Source: Mobilisporobacter senegalensis | Lineage (GTDB): Bacteria > Bacillota > Clostridia > Lachnospirales > Lachnospiraceae | Assembly (NCBI RefSeq): GCF_003752155.1 | Contig: NZ_RJVG01000008.1 | Location: 62,001-126,000, forward strand | Direction of reading: 5' to 3' | Length of the DNA: 64,000 nt | Shown here: positions 8,927-18,553 of the stretch, one piece after another | How the letters are laid out: every line of letters starts with the position of its first letter | Numbering within the stretch: the stretch's first letter is position 1 | Made by a program: the position numbers and the translations under genes | The notes under the pieces: model-generated | What the model was told of the DNA's origin: nothing | Seen by the model: the letters and a program-made list of their open reading frames with translations, nothing else | Databases searched by the model: none

Positions 8927-8981
8927 AGGTACTTCTTATAATAATCCCTGATAAAATTAAATTTTATTAATGATTAATGAT

Positions 8982-9026
8982 ATAACCTATTCATTATATT
9001 TAGATATTTTGAATAGGTTATATTTT
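8982..9026 (+). terminator. Rho-independent terminator after the truncated surface gene
   Basis: A perfect 12-bp stem (ATAACCTATTCA with TGAATAGGTTAT), a 16-nt loop, then ATTTTT. Confidence 0.7.
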
Positions 9027-9051
9027 TATAAATGTTATTTACAAGATATGG

Positions 9052-9078
9052 TTGATAATGAAATTTATATGGTATAAT
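9052..9078 (+). promoter_or_regulatory. Extended -10 promoter for the two-component operon
   Basis: TGGTATAAT at 9070-9078 is an extended -10. TTGATA at 9052-9057 is a candidate -35 with a short 15-nt spacer. Confidence 0.55.
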
Positions 9079-9195
9079 ATGTTACAATATTATTCTATAA
9101 TCGAAGAGAGAACAATTGTAGGAAATAGAAAGCATGTGATGGAAAATTATAATGTTAAAAATTTATAGGCTACTGATTTTTATGGAGAGGATCAG

Positions 9196-9876
9196 ATGAA
9201 ACAAATATTAATATTAGAAGATGACAAAGATCTAAATAGAGGCATTGCGTTTTTTTATGAGAAAGAAGGATACCGGGTTTTAAAATCATATAGCCTTCAT
9301 GAAGCAAGGAAAGTATTACAGAATCAGGCTTTTGAATTCGTTATCATGGATCTGAACCTGCCAGATGGTGATGGTCTTATGTTATGTAAGGAACTTAGGG
9401 AAAAATCAGATATGCCTATTATCATACTGACAGCAAGGGATTTAGAGATCGATGAAGTAAATGGATTGAATTCAGGGGCAGATGATTATATTGCAAAACC
9501 ATTTTCACTATCTGTATTAAATGCCAGAGTAAATGCAGTTCTAAGAAGGAAATCCAGGAAAGAAGAGAATGAGATTTTGACCTCAAAGGATATCCGGATT
9601 AACAAAAAGACGATGAAAGTTTTTAAGGCCACAGATGAAGTGGATTGCAGTGTTACGGAATATAAGATACTCTGTTTTCTTATGGAGAACAAAAACCAGG
9701 TAATGTTAAAAGAGCAGATTCTGGCTGACATTTGGGATAAAGAACGAAATTTTGTAGATGAAAATACATTACCTGTAAATATCCGAAGGCTGCGTAAAAA
9801 AATCGAAGATAACCCATCTGAACCGAAATATATTAAAACAATACATGGAATGGGATATCTCTGGTGCGAAGAGTAA
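9196..9876 (+). CDS. OmpR family response regulator
   Basis: 226 residues: receiver domain (1-120) with the acidic pair in LEDDKD, phospho-acceptor Asp in VIMDLNLPDGDG near residue 52, and Lys in DDYIAKPF near 102; then a winged-helix DNA-binding domain (130-226) ending YIKTIHGMGYLW. The ribosome site is GGAGAGG. The cognate histidine kinase starts 26 nt downstream. With the ABC transporter that follows, this is the layout of regulators that induce efflux of cell-envelope antibiotics; that role is inferred. Confidence 0.92.
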   Translation: MKQILILEDDKDLNRGIAFFYEKEGYRVLKSYSLHEARKVLQNQAFEFVIMDLNLPDGDGLMLCKELREKSDMPIIILTARDLEIDEVNGLNSGADDYIAKPFSLSVLNARVNAVLRRKSRKEENEILTSKDIRINKKTMKVFKATDEVDCSVTEYKILCFLMENKNQVMLKEQILADIWDKERNFVDENTLPVNIRRLRKKIEDNPSEPKYIKTIHGMGYLWCEE

Positions 9877-9902
9877 TTGATGCAGTAGGATTGGAGGGCA
9901 GT

Positions 9903-10817
9903 ATGGAACTAATTTGGATTGTAGTTTTGCTGGCGGCATTATTTTGTGGATTAATATTACTTGTAAGCCGAATTTACATAAATAGAACATTAAAAAAAAT
10001 AAGTCAAATTATTAATAACTGTTTGTCAGGAAATATAGATTTGGATAAAGAGGTGGCTGAAACAAGGGAATCTAAGATTACGATGCAGTTAAGGACAGTC
10101 ATAGAACGTGCAGAGCATGAAAAGAATTGTGCAAAGTTAGAAAAGAATGAAGTTGCAACCTTGCTGTCGGACTTGTCACATCAGTTGAAAACTCCTCTGG
10201 CGAATCTGTCCATGTATATAGAATTATTAAAAGATGAAAGACTGACAAGAGAGGAACAGCAGGAATTTATAAAGAAGGTTAGCGAGCAGAACAGCAAAAT
10301 GGAATGGCTTACCAAAATGCTCATACAAATATCCAGACTGGAAGTTGGAATTATAGAGTTCGATGCGGCTCCAATTGAATTAAGGGAAACCCTTTCTGAA
10401 AGTATCAGTCTGGTATATGGGTCAACAGCTAGAAAACGTATGGAGATTGAAGTAGAAGACTTTACTGACTGTAAGCTGATACATAGCAGGAAATGGACAA
10501 AAGAGGTCTTTGTTAATATTTTTGAAAATGCAATTAAGTATTCCAAAGAATATTCAAAAATACTGGTAAGGGTAGTGCCCATGGAAATTTATACGAAGAT
10601 TATGATAATAGATGAAGGAATAGGAATTTCTAAAGAGGAGTTTAGCCAGATATTCAAGAGGTTTTATCGTGGGAAACAAGTCAGGGAAACAGAAGGGAGT
10701 GGACTTGGACTGTATCTGGCTCAGTTGATATTGGCAAAGGAAGGTGGATATATAACAGTAGATTCTACTGTTGGAAGAGGAAGTGTATTTTCAGTTTTTT
10801 TGCAAAACAGTAAATAA
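9903..10817 (+). CDS. Sensor histidine kinase, single membrane anchor
   Basis: 304 residues. One hydrophobic segment (about 4-24) anchors it and there is no sizeable extracellular domain. The H box SDLSHQLKTPLANL has His93; the N box (NIFENAIKYS), G1 (DEGIGI) and G2 (GSGLGLYLAQ) are intact. ATG 9903 behind GGAGGG at 9893-9898 is chosen; the longer frame from 9864 would overlap the regulator and has no ribosome site. With so little outside the membrane it probably senses through a partner, possibly the FtsX permease downstream, as in Bce-type modules (inference). Confidence 0.88.
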   Translation: MELIWIVVLLAALFCGLILLVSRIYINRTLKKISQIINNCLSGNIDLDKEVAETRESKITMQLRTVIERAEHEKNCAKLEKNEVATLLSDLSHQLKTPLANLSMYIELLKDERLTREEQQEFIKKVSEQNSKMEWLTKMLIQISRLEVGIIEFDAAPIELRETLSESISLVYGSTARKRMEIEVEDFTDCKLIHSRKWTKEVFVNIFENAIKYSKEYSKILVRVVPMEIYTKIMIIDEGIGISKEEFSQIFKRFYRGKQVRETEGSGLGLYLAQLILAKEGGYITVDSTVGRGSVFSVFLQNSK

Positions 10818-10829
10818 TACAGCTATCAG

Positions 10830-10858
10830 GTTCTTACAAAATTGTAAGAACTTTTTTT
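10830..10858 (+). terminator. Terminator or attenuator between the kinase and ABC genes
   Basis: GTTCTTACAA pairs with TTGTAAGAAC (10 bp, 2-nt loop), followed by seven T. The motif TGTAAGAA recurs 32 bp downstream (10875-10882), so the dyad could also be a binding site of the response regulator. Confidence 0.6.
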
Positions 10859-10955
10859 GGGAGTGTCATCAGGGTGTAAGAAATTTTTGGTACACTTTAG
10901 CCAGTAACATTAAAAACCAAGGATTATGTGCAGTAGAATATAAAGGAGGAGTATT

Positions 10956-11627
10956 ATGTGCATTTTAAAAACAAAGAATTTAAAAAAATATTATGGAACA
11001 GCCCCCAACTTAGTGAAGGCATTAGATGGAGTGGATATAGAAATATATGAGGGGGAATTTGTAGCCATTGTTGGGACAAGCGGCAGCGGAAAATCAACTT
11101 TACTTCATATGCTGGGAGGACTGGATTACCCTACCAGCGGCTATGTTGCCGTAAGAGATAAAGAGCTTTCTGATTTTAATGAGAATGAATTAACTATTTT
11201 CCGAAGACGGAATATCGGATTTGTATTCCAAAATTATAATCTGCTCCCAATCATCAATGTATATGAAAATGTGGTTCTGCCTTTGGAACTGGATGGAAGC
11301 CATATTGATACGGACTTTGTAGAAGATATTTTAAAAACCCTGGGAATCGGGGATAAAAGATACAATAAGCCAAATCAGCTTTCCGGAGGACAGCAGCAGA
11401 GAGTCGCAATAGCCAGGGCACTGGCAGCAAAACCTTCCATAATCCTGGCAGATGAACCTACGGGAAATCTGGATTCAAAGACTTCTTCAGAAGTGGTGGG
11501 ATTATTAAAAACTACCGGCCGGAAATTTAATCAGACCATTGTTATGATAACACATAATGAAGCGTTGGCTCAGCTTTGTGATAGAATCATACATATCGAA
11601 GATGGCAGGATTATAGAAAGAAGATAA
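10956..11627 (+). CDS. ABC transporter ATP-binding protein, MacB/LolD/BceA type
   Basis: 223 residues of an export-type ATPase: Walker [10 protein letters not shown] near residue 41, Q-loop [10 protein letters not shown], signature LSGGQQQR, Walker [12 protein letters not shown] and H-loop ITHNEALA. These match ATPases that pair with FtsX-like permeases, such as the one 48 nt downstream. The ribosome site AAAGGAGG is strong. The 138-nt gap from the kinase holds a terminator-like hairpin, so the transporter pair may have its own inducible promoter. Confidence 0.92.
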   Translation: MCILKTKNLKKYYGTAPNLVKALDGVDIEIYEGEFVAIVGTSGSGKSTLLHMLGGLDYPTSGYVAVRDKELSDFNENELTIFRRRNIGFVFQNYNLLPIINVYENVVLPLELDGSHIDTDFVEDILKTLGIGDKRYNKPNQLSGGQQQRVAIARALAAKPSIILADEPTGNLDSKTSSEVVGLLKTTGRKFNQTIVMITHNEALAQLCDRIIHIEDGRIIERR

Positions 11628-11675
11628 GGAATAAGTATTTATACGCGTGGCAGAACACGCAGATAGGAGTAAGAT

Positions 11676-14279
11676 ATGAAAAATAATAATAAAAAAATTA
11701 TTCATAAATTATCCGGAAGAAGTCTTAAGAACAACCGTATGCGCAACCTGTTTGCAGTGGTGGCAATCGGCCTTACTTCTTTGCTTTTTACGGCCCTTTT
11801 TACTCTTGGGAGTGGCATGCTGCAGATGACAGAGGAGCAGACCATGCGTCAGATCGGGACAAAGGCACACGGAGGGTTTAAATCAGTTACCCGGGTGGAA
11901 TATGAGATACTGACGGCGAATCCTCTGGTTAAGGATTACGGATACGATGTTTTTATAGGAATTGCAGCAAATAAAGAATTTGAGAAAAGACAAACGGAGA
12001 TTCGTTATGTGCAGCCGTATAATCTGAAATTCGGTTTTATGAAATTAGAAGACGGAAAACTACCGGAGAAAAAGAATGAAATTGTATTGGACACCATTGC
12101 ACTTGATCTTCTGCAAATTCCACGAAAAGTTGGAGAAGAAGTTGCTCTGGAGTTTGATTTTTTAGGGAAAGAATATAATAAGCAATTCATACTCTCAGGA
12201 TGGTACCAGGGAGATCCGGTAATAGGAGCAAGTACCGCATATGTTTCAGAGGAATATCTAAATGAGTTAAAAAAAGGAATGACTGACGAAGAAATACGAA
12301 AAGAGAATGAAGAGTCTCTCAATCGGAGTGGAGCAGGCCTTTATCAGGTTAATATCATGTTTAAAAATTCTATGCATATTGAGAAGAATATGATGGAGGT
12401 ATTAGCTGACAGCGGGCTGAAACTGGATGATTCCCATATAGGAATTAACTGGGCATATATGACGGAGCAGGCTTCTGACATTGATATGGTTTCTGCGGTC
12501 ATGCTGGCAGTTGTGTTCCTGGTAATGGTGTTAACGGGATTTCTGATCATATATAACATATTTCATATATCCATACTCAATGATATCCGCTTTTATGGTT
12601 TATTGAAAACAATCGGTACGACTAAAAAGCAGATTAAGACCCTGGTAATCAGGCAGGCCATGGTATTATCTCTGGTGGGCATTCCCATAGGACTGCTTTT
12701 GGGGTTCCTGGTTGGCAAAATATTTATGCCGGTTATTTTACATTTATCAGGTGGTATAAGTGTAACCGGTTTTGTTTTGAAAGGAAATCCCTGCATATTT
12801 CTCTTCGGGACAATCTTTTCCCTTTTCACCGTATGGATCAGCTGCCGTAAACCCAGCAGGATTGCTGGAAGCGTATCCCCTATAGAGGCATTGAAATATA
12901 CAGGGGACATTAAGATGAAGGTTAAGAATAAGAGGACTACAAGAGGTGCTAAAATATCCAGAATGGCTCTTACCAATCTGGCCAGAAATAAGAAGAAAAC
13001 AGGGATCGTAATTCTCTCTTTGTCCTTAAGTGTAATTCTTTTGACGGAAATTGTTACTCTCACAAAAAGTTTCAGCCTAGATGAATATCTGGAAAGTATG
13101 CTAACCGGCGATGCTATGATCTTCTCTTCCAGCATGATTAATTATAGACCTGATTTAAAACTCTCAGAGGAATTCTATCAGAATGCATTACATCAGGATG
13201 GAGTCGAGGAAGGAAATTTATTGTACCATAATAAAGGTGCCATGGACCACACTCTGACAGAAGAGGGATATGAGCAGTTTGCCAGACTTTACAAAGAAGA
13301 AAAACTGGATGCCAGAGATATGAGACTGGAAGAAACTTTAAAGGATAACAGGCCAATTTCAGAGCAGCGGTATGCCTATGACGAAGTGTTATTAAAGAAT
13401 TTAAGATTACTGGAAGGTACACTGGATCTGGAAAAATTCCGGACGGGAAATTATGTAATAGTAGCTCCTTTATTATATGAGGCAGATTCTTATTATCATC
13501 CCGGTGATATCATTACACTTAATTTTACTGGTGCCAATCCGGAATATAAAGATATAAAGGATGATAAAGGAAATGTAATCGCCCAGGAATTAATTTATAC
13601 CGGACAGAAGAAATATGAAGTTATGGCAGTAGCGGATATTCCTTATGGTATGACAGAAAAAAGGTTTTCTCTTAATGCTCTAACAACAATCTTATCTAAG
13701 AATGAATTGTTAAAAATGGATGGATTGGCAGAAGCATTTGCTGCCAGCTTTCAGGTTGAAGATGAGAAAGAAGCCGCTTTTACTGAATTCCTGGATTCCT
13801 ATACAACACAGACGGATCCTGGTATGGCTTATCAGACAAAAGAAAGCCTGAGGGATGATTTTGCTTCTATGGTAAATGGCCTGACTCTGATAGGTTGTGC
13901 TTTGGCCTTTGTGATAGCCATTGTGGGAATCCTTAATTTTATTAATACCATGCTGACCAGTGTAATATCAAGAAAGCGAGAATTTGCAATGCTTCAGAGT
14001 ATCGGACTGTCCAATGACCAGTTGAAAAAACTGTTACTGTTTGAAGGTATCTATTACATCTTATTCACTGCTGCCATTAGTTTGGCGGGAGGAAGTTTTC
14101 TGTCACTTACAGCAGTGCGGGCTCTTAATAACGTGGCAGAAAGTTTTAATTATCAGTTTACCTTGATGCCATTTTTAGAAACTATACCGGTATTCCTGGC
14201 AATTGTTTTTTTTGTTCCATCCATAGCATACCGTTATGTAAGGAAATATAGCATCGTAGAGCGGTTAAGGGAGGAATAG
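11676..14279 (+). CDS. FtsX-like ABC transporter permease
   Basis: 867 residues with about eight membrane spans: near 24-46, 270-292, 325-350, 370-391, 441-462, 736-759, 789-809 and 832-851. Two large extracellular regions (47-269 and 463-735) separate them. The sequences LLKTIGTTKKQIKTLVIRQ and MLQSIGLSNDQLKKLLLFEG are the repeated cytoplasmic coupling segments of the FtsX family. It pairs with the ATPase just upstream. Such pairs move peptides, lipids or antibiotics, or act as mechanotransmitters; with the upstream two-component system, antimicrobial-peptide response is the best inference. Confidence 0.9.
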   Translation: MKNNNKKIIHKLSGRSLKNNRMRNLFAVVAIGLTSLLFTALFTLGSGMLQMTEEQTMRQIGTKAHGGFKSVTRVEYEILTANPLVKDYGYDVFIGIAANKEFEKRQTEIRYVQPYNLKFGFMKLEDGKLPEKKNEIVLDTIALDLLQIPRKVGEEVALEFDFLGKEYNKQFILSGWYQGDPVIGASTAYVSEEYLNELKKGMTDEEIRKENEESLNRSGAGLYQVNIMFKNSMHIEKNMMEVLADSGLKLDDSHIGINWAYMTEQASDIDMVSAVMLAVVFLVMVLTGFLIIYNIFHISILNDIRFYGLLKTIGTTKKQIKTLVIRQAMVLSLVGIPIGLLLGFLVGKIFMPVILHLSGGISVTGFVLKGNPCIFLFGTIFSLFTVWISCRKPSRIAGSVSPIEALKYTGDIKMKVKNKRTTRGAKISRMALTNLARNKKKTGIVILSLSLSVILLTEIVTLTKSFSLDEYLESMLTGDAMIFSSSMINYRPDLKLSEEFYQNALHQDGVEEGNLLYHNKGAMDHTLTEEGYEQFARLYKEEKLDARDMRLEETLKDNRPISEQRYAYDEVLLKNLRLLEGTLDLEKFRTGNYVIVAPLLYEADSYYHPGDIITLNFTGANPEYKDIKDDKGNVIAQELIYTGQKKYEVMAVADIPYGMTEKRFSLNALTTILSKNELLKMDGLAEAFAASFQVEDEKEAAFTEFLDSYTTQTDPGMAYQTKESLRDDFASMVNGLTLIGCALAFVIAIVGILNFINTMLTSVISRKREFAMLQSIGLSNDQLKKLLLFEGIYYILFTAAISLAGGSFLSLTAVRALNNVAESFNYQFTLMPFLETIPVFLAIVFFVPSIAYRYVRKYSIVERLREE

Positions 14280-14367
14280 TATTGTCATTCTCAAATTTAT
14301 GAGTATAATATTAATTACAGATAATACTAATAAAGGTCTTAATTTGTAATAAATACGAGGTGAAATA

Positions 14368-16092
14368 ATGAATGACTATATGAAGGAATATGAAAAATGG
14401 ATACAAAATGGAGATATAGATGCTGATTTAAAAAAAGAACTGGAAGATATCAAAGGAGATGAAGCAAAAATCCGGGACAGATTCTATTGCGATTTGTCTT
14501 TTGGTACAGCCGGTTTACGGGGAATCCTTGGTGCGGGTACAAACCGCATGAATAAATATGTTGTAGGAAGAGCGACAAAGGCATTGGGAAAGGTAATACA
14601 AAAGCAGGGAGAAGAATTTGCTAAAAAAGGTGTTGCCATTGCTCATGACTGTCGTATCATGTCACCGGAATTCGCCAGTATGTGTGCCAGAATACTTGCA
14701 AGTATGGGTATCAAAGTTTATTTATTTGATTCACTAAGACCTACGCCTGAATTATCTTACGCAGTGAGATATTATCAATGTGCAGCAGGTATTAATATAA
14801 CTGCCAGTCATAATCCAAAAATATATAATGGATATAAAGTTTATTGGCAGGAGGGCTCACAGATTAAGTCTGATATTGCAGACCAGGTTTTAGAAGAAAT
14901 AGCAAAAATGGATCTTTTTGAAGAGGATACCTATTTGTCAAGTTCAGAAGCAGAAGAACAAGGATTGCTAATTACAATCAATAAAGAAGTAGATGAAAGC
15001 TTCTACGAGAAAACAATGTCTGTTTCCCTAAGGGAAGAAGTAGATAAAGATATCTGTATTATTTATACCCCTTTAAATGGCGCAGGAAATATTCCGGTTC
15101 GTACTGTCCTAAAGAGAATGGGTTATACAAACATTCATATAGTAAAAGAACAGGAAAATCCGGATGGAACCTTTCCAACCATTGATTATCCTAACCCAGA
15201 AGATCATGCTGCCTTTGCCCTTGGGGAACAACTTGCCCTTGAGGTAGGAGGAGAGGTTTTAATTGCAACAGATCCGGATTGTGACAGACTTGCTGTTGAA
15301 GTGGTTCATCATGGAAAAATTGAGGCGCTGAATGGAAACCAAGTAGGAGTTTTAATAATTAATTACCTGCTAACATCTATGGCAGAAAAGAACTGTCTGC
15401 CTGATAATCCAGCGATGGTCAAATCCATAGTAACTGGTGAAATGGGAAGTGCGATTGCTAAATCCTATAATGTAAAGATGTTCAATGTTCTAACCGGCTT
15501 TAAGAACATCTGTGCTTTGCCTAATGAATGGGATAAAACAGGAGAATATACTTATATTTTCGGGTACGAAGAAAGTATCGGATATAATGTAGGAAGTTAT
15601 TTACGTGATAAAGATGGTGTTTCAGCAACTCTTATTTTAACAGAAATGGCTGGATATTATAAAAAGCTTGGTAAAACTTTGATTGATGTATTAAATGATC
15701 TATATGAACAATATGGATATTATCGAGAGAATACAATATCAATTGTCTTAGAAGGAATAGAAGGTCAGGAACGTATTAAAAGAATGATGACGGAATATCG
15801 TATGAAGAACCCTAAAGCTATTGGAAGCTCAAATCTTGTGTGGATTACAGATTACGAAAGTTCTGAAGTAATCAATTTGGCGTCAGGTGAAAAAAGTAAG
15901 ACCACGATAGAGAAAACCGATGCAATTGAATATAAATTCGATGACGGATGCTGGTATACTTTAAGACCATCTGGAACAGAGCCAAAGATTAAATTATATA
16001 TTTATACGAAGGCTGATACTAGGGAAACAGCTGATTCTAAGCTGAAAGAAATGGAAAAGGCAATTTTAGATATTCTAAATAGCATTGAATAG
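14368..16092 (+). CDS. pgcA: Alpha-phosphoglucomutase / phospho-sugar mutase
   Basis: 574 residues, the usual length of the long Firmicute phosphoglucomutase (interconverts glucose 1-phosphate and glucose 6-phosphate). Catalytic Ser147 lies in TASHNPK; the Mg2+ loop is DPDCDR at 302-307; the sugar loop is GYEESIGY; and RPSGTEPK near the C terminus binds phosphate. GTAGLRG near residue 50 is the substrate-contact motif. Preceded by ACGAGGTG and followed by a strong bidirectional terminator shared with the convergent dapA-like gene. Confidence 0.93.
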   Translation: MNDYMKEYEKWIQNGDIDADLKKELEDIKGDEAKIRDRFYCDLSFGTAGLRGILGAGTNRMNKYVVGRATKALGKVIQKQGEEFAKKGVAIAHDCRIMSPEFASMCARILASMGIKVYLFDSLRPTPELSYAVRYYQCAAGINITASHNPKIYNGYKVYWQEGSQIKSDIADQVLEEIAKMDLFEEDTYLSSSEAEEQGLLITINKEVDESFYEKTMSVSLREEVDKDICIIYTPLNGAGNIPVRTVLKRMGYTNIHIVKEQENPDGTFPTIDYPNPEDHAAFALGEQLALEVGGEVLIATDPDCDRLAVEVVHHGKIEALNGNQVGVLIINYLLTSMAEKNCLPDNPAMVKSIVTGEMGSAIAKSYNVKMFNVLTGFKNICALPNEWDKTGEYTYIFGYEESIGYNVGSYLRDKDGVSATLILTEMAGYYKKLGKTLIDVLNDLYEQYGYYRENTISIVLEGIEGQERIKRMMTEYRMKNPKAIGSSNLVWITDYESSEVINLASGEKSKTTIEKTDAIEYKFDDGCWYTLRPSGTEPKIKLYIYTKADTRETADSKLKEMEKAILDILNSIE

Positions 16093-16096
16093 TATG

Positions 16097-16145
16097 AAAG
16101 GACTGGGACATCGCATATTTAGCGAAGTCCCAGTCCTTTTATATT
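16097..16145. terminator. Bidirectional terminator between pgcA and dapA
   Basis: A 13-bp stem (AAAGGACTGGGAC with GTCCCAGTCCTTT) with an inner TCGC/GCGA pair, T-rich on one side and A-rich on the other. It serves both convergent genes. Confidence 0.85.
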
Positions 16146-16173
16146 ATATAGTCAGACAATAGTTAACTAATTT

Positions 16174-17034
16174 TTATATGATACGATCAAGTTTTTCTCC
16201 TAATTCCTTAGAAGCCTCCATTAATGGAAGTCGTAGTTCAGCAGAATCCAATAACCCTAATTTCTTTAAACAATATTTAATTGGAGCCGGATTAGGTTCT
16301 TTGAATAAAAGAGGTATAAAATCATATAGCTGCTTCCAGGTTTCCAGTGCTGCTTTTGTATTGTTTTCTTTTACTTTATTATAAACGTCTATAAAGAGTT
16401 CTGTTTTAAGATGGGAAGATGCCAGTATACCTCCCTGGCCGCCCAGTGTCAGTGTCAGATAGAAGAAGATATCTTCCCCAGTCAGGATGGAGAAATCCTT
16501 TGGAGGATCCATAAGCAGAGCCATTGTCTGTTTGATATCTCCACATGCATCTTTTAAACCTACAATATTTTTAATTTCTGCAAGTCTGTGAATGGTGTCG
16601 TTTTGTATATTGACCCCAGTACGATATGGGATATTATATATGATGATATTTAAATCTGTTGATTGTGCAATACTGTTAAAGTGACTGTAAATACCTTCCT
16701 GGTTAGGTTTATTATAATAAGGACAGACGGATAAGATACCTTGAATATCATATTTTTCAGCAATTTTTAATTTTTCAATTACTTTTGCGGTATAATTTCC
16801 GCCCACTCCCACATAGACAGGAAGTTTCTTTTCGTTATAATCTAAAGTTTTTTCTATCATTTCTTGAAATTCATAATCGTTTAGCACAGGTACTTCCCCT
16901 GTAGTACCTAATGGAATAAATCCACTTATCCCTTTGGTTGAATAATGATCGATTAGTCTTTTATAGGATTTATAATCTATTTTTTCATCTTTAAATGGAG
17001 TAACTATTGGTAGCCAAACACCTGTAAGTTGCAT
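16174..17034 (-). CDS. dapA: 4-hydroxy-tetrahydrodipicolinate synthase (DapA family)
   Basis: 286 residues of the DapA/NanA aldolase family. The family's TTGE (44-47), Tyr133 (IIYNIPYRTG) and Schiff-base Lys161 (GLKDACGD) are all in place at canonical positions. DapA condenses pyruvate with aspartate semialdehyde for lysine and diaminopimelate. It is a lone gene divergent from an AraC regulator, with no other lysine genes here, so a catabolic pyruvate-lyase relative is possible, though length and motifs fit DapA well. GGAGGG precedes the start on the minus strand. Confidence 0.85.
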   Translation of the reverse strand: MQLTGVWLPIVTPFKDEKIDYKSYKRLIDHYSTKGISGFIPLGTTGEVPVLNDYEFQEMIEKTLDYNEKKLPVYVGVGGNYTAKVIEKLKIAEKYDIQGILSVCPYYNKPNQEGIYSHFNSIAQSTDLNIIIYNIPYRTGVNIQNDTIHRLAEIKNIVGLKDACGDIKQTMALLMDPPKDFSILTGEDIFFYLTLTLGGQGGILASSHLKTELFIDVYNKVKENNTKAALETWKQLYDFIPLLFKEPNPAPIKYCLKKLGLLDSAELRLPLMEASKELGEKLDRII

Positions 17035-17153
17035 AAAAACCCTCCCTAACTCTTTCTAATTATATTTTATACAACATTATTTAATAATTAAAGTAGTATA
17101 ATGCTATGAATCTTGCGAATAATGCTGTATAATTATATTATTAATATTAAGTG

Positions 17154-17178
17154 ATCATGAACTTGTTCATGATATAAT
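17154..17178. promoter_or_regulatory. Inverted repeat overlapping the araC-type gene promoter
   Basis: ATCATGAAC (17154-17162) and GTTCATGAT (17165-17173) form a perfect 9-bp dyad whose end overlaps a -10-like TATAAT (17173-17178). The site lies between dapA and the AraC gene and could serve both. Confidence 0.45.
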
Positions 17179-17195
17179 AAATCCGGAGGTTATAT

Positions 17196-18038
17196 ATGGG
17201 TGATGTTGAAAAAATCGGTTATTTAAATAATGATTTTGAAATGTTTCATATTATTGACAGCAAAAAGAAAGAATTTGATTTCCACTATCATGATTTCAAC
17301 AAAATAATTATATTTATCAGTGGAAATATAAATTATTCCATTGAAGGGAAGAATTATTCCCTTAAGCCTTATGATGTTGTTCTTGTGAATGCAGGAGAAA
17401 TTCATAGACCAAGTATCATTGATAATACAGATTATGAAAGAATCATTATATATGTGTCTACTCAGTTTTTAAATAAATATAAACAAGAAGATTATGACTT
17501 AAATTATTGCTTTGAGAGAGCGAAGAAAGAACATTCAAATGTACTTAGAATTCATTCCATTGATAAAAGCAAGCTCTATCAGGTATGTCAGGAACTGGAA
17601 CATTCGTTTAATGATAATGAATATGCCAATGAACTTTATCAAAAAATCTTGTTTTTGGAGTTTATGATTCAATTAAACAGGACTGCAATATCCAATCATA
17701 TCAATTACTTAGATTCTGTAAACGGGAATACAAAATTAATTCCAATTATTGAATATATTAACGAACATCTTACGGAAGAACTATCCATTGATAAGTTATC
17801 TTCCCAGTTTTATTTGAATCGTTATTATCTGATGCATTTTTTTAAAGAAGAAACAGGATATACTATCGGCAATTATATAACAGAAAAACGTTTATTACTT
17901 GCGAAGAACCTTGTTCAAAATGGGAGTTCTATAACAGATGCCTGCTTTCAAAGTGGATTCAAGAATTATACTACTTTCTTAAGAGCATTTAAGAAGAAAT
18001 TCCATACCATTCCTAAAAATGCATCTTTTATTGATTAG
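17196..18038 (+). CDS. AraC family transcriptional regulator with N-terminal cupin
   Basis: 280 residues. The N-terminal cupin-like domain (1-150) shows FHYHDFNKIIIF and the proline- and glycine-bearing strand DVVLVNAGEIHRP; the C-terminal AraC domain (185-280) has two helix-turn-helix units, ELSIDKLSSQFYLNRYYLMHFFKEETG and SITDACFQSGFKNYTTFLRAFKKKF. Ribosome site GGAGG. It is divergent from the dapA-like gene across 160 bp, so dapA is a candidate target. Effector unknown. Confidence 0.88.
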   Translation: MGDVEKIGYLNNDFEMFHIIDSKKKEFDFHYHDFNKIIIFISGNINYSIEGKNYSLKPYDVVLVNAGEIHRPSIIDNTDYERIIIYVSTQFLNKYKQEDYDLNYCFERAKKEHSNVLRIHSIDKSKLYQVCQELEHSFNDNEYANELYQKILFLEFMIQLNRTAISNHINYLDSVNGNTKLIPIIEYINEHLTEELSIDKLSSQFYLNRYYLMHFFKEETGYTIGNYITEKRLLLAKNLVQNGSSITDACFQSGFKNYTTFLRAFKKKFHTIPKNASFID

Positions 18039-18053
18039 TATATAAATAGAGAA

Positions 18054-18105
18054 TTGATTTTTATATAAATTTATGTTAAGATAAATATAGTTAGCGTAAG
18101 CTAAC
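18054..18105 (+). promoter_or_regulatory. Promoter with DtxR-type operator for the metalloregulator gene
   Basis: TTGATT (18054-18059), 17-nt spacer, TAAGAT (18077-18082), then the dyad GTTAGC-N4-GCTAAC at 18090-18105, placed on the expected start site. The same dyad recurs at 18591-18606 in the same position relative to its promoter. Confidence 0.7.
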
Positions 18106-18138
18106 CGCGTTTTTGACGCAGGAATAGGAGAATGTATT

Positions 18139-18498
18139 ATGTATGAATCAGGAGAGAATTATCTGGAGACCATCTTAGTATTAAAAGAAAGATTGGGAAA
18201 TGTAAGATCTATCGATGTGGTGAGGGAATTGAATTTCAGTAAACCAAGTGTAAGCCGTGCAGTTGGACTTTTAAAAGAAGATGGATATATTACGGTTGAT
18301 GAAGATGGATTTTTAGAATTAACTGAAAAAGGAAGAGATAAGGCAGAAAGCGTTTATGAAAGGCATAGGATACTTACTTCATTCTTAATGAAAGTTGCTA
18401 ATGTATCGGAAGAAACTGCGGAAGAAGATGCCTGCCGGATGGAGCATATTATAAGTCAGGAGACTTATATGGGAATTAAAGAGTTTTTAAAGAAATAG
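18139..18498 (+). CDS. DtxR/MntR family metal-dependent regulator, short form
   Basis: 119 residues. An N-terminal winged helix (SGENYLETILVL, VRSIDVVRELNFSKPSVSRAVGLLKEDGYI) is followed by the dimerisation and metal-binding domain (LTEKGRDKAESVYERHRILTSFL, DACRMEHIIS, with the conserved His/Glu/Cys positions). It lacks the C-terminal SH3/FeoA-like domain of DtxR and IdeR and is shorter than MntR. An identical-type operator precedes both it and the DUF3793 gene. Next to flavodoxin, iron is the likelier co-repressor than manganese (inference). Confidence 0.85.
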   Translation: MYESGENYLETILVLKERLGNVRSIDVVRELNFSKPSVSRAVGLLKEDGYITVDEDGFLELTEKGRDKAESVYERHRILTSFLMKVANVSEETAEEDACRMEHIISQETYMGIKEFLKK

Positions 18499-18553
18499 TA
18501 GTTGATAATAAATATCAGTGGCCTTTATTGATAAAAATTAGTCTTTAAGAGCC

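Noticed and set aside
12593-13135. Minus-strand ORF of 180 codons inside the FtsX permease gene
   Set aside because: It is antisense to clear membrane segments and coupling motifs of the permease, and has no ribosome site or recognisable family.
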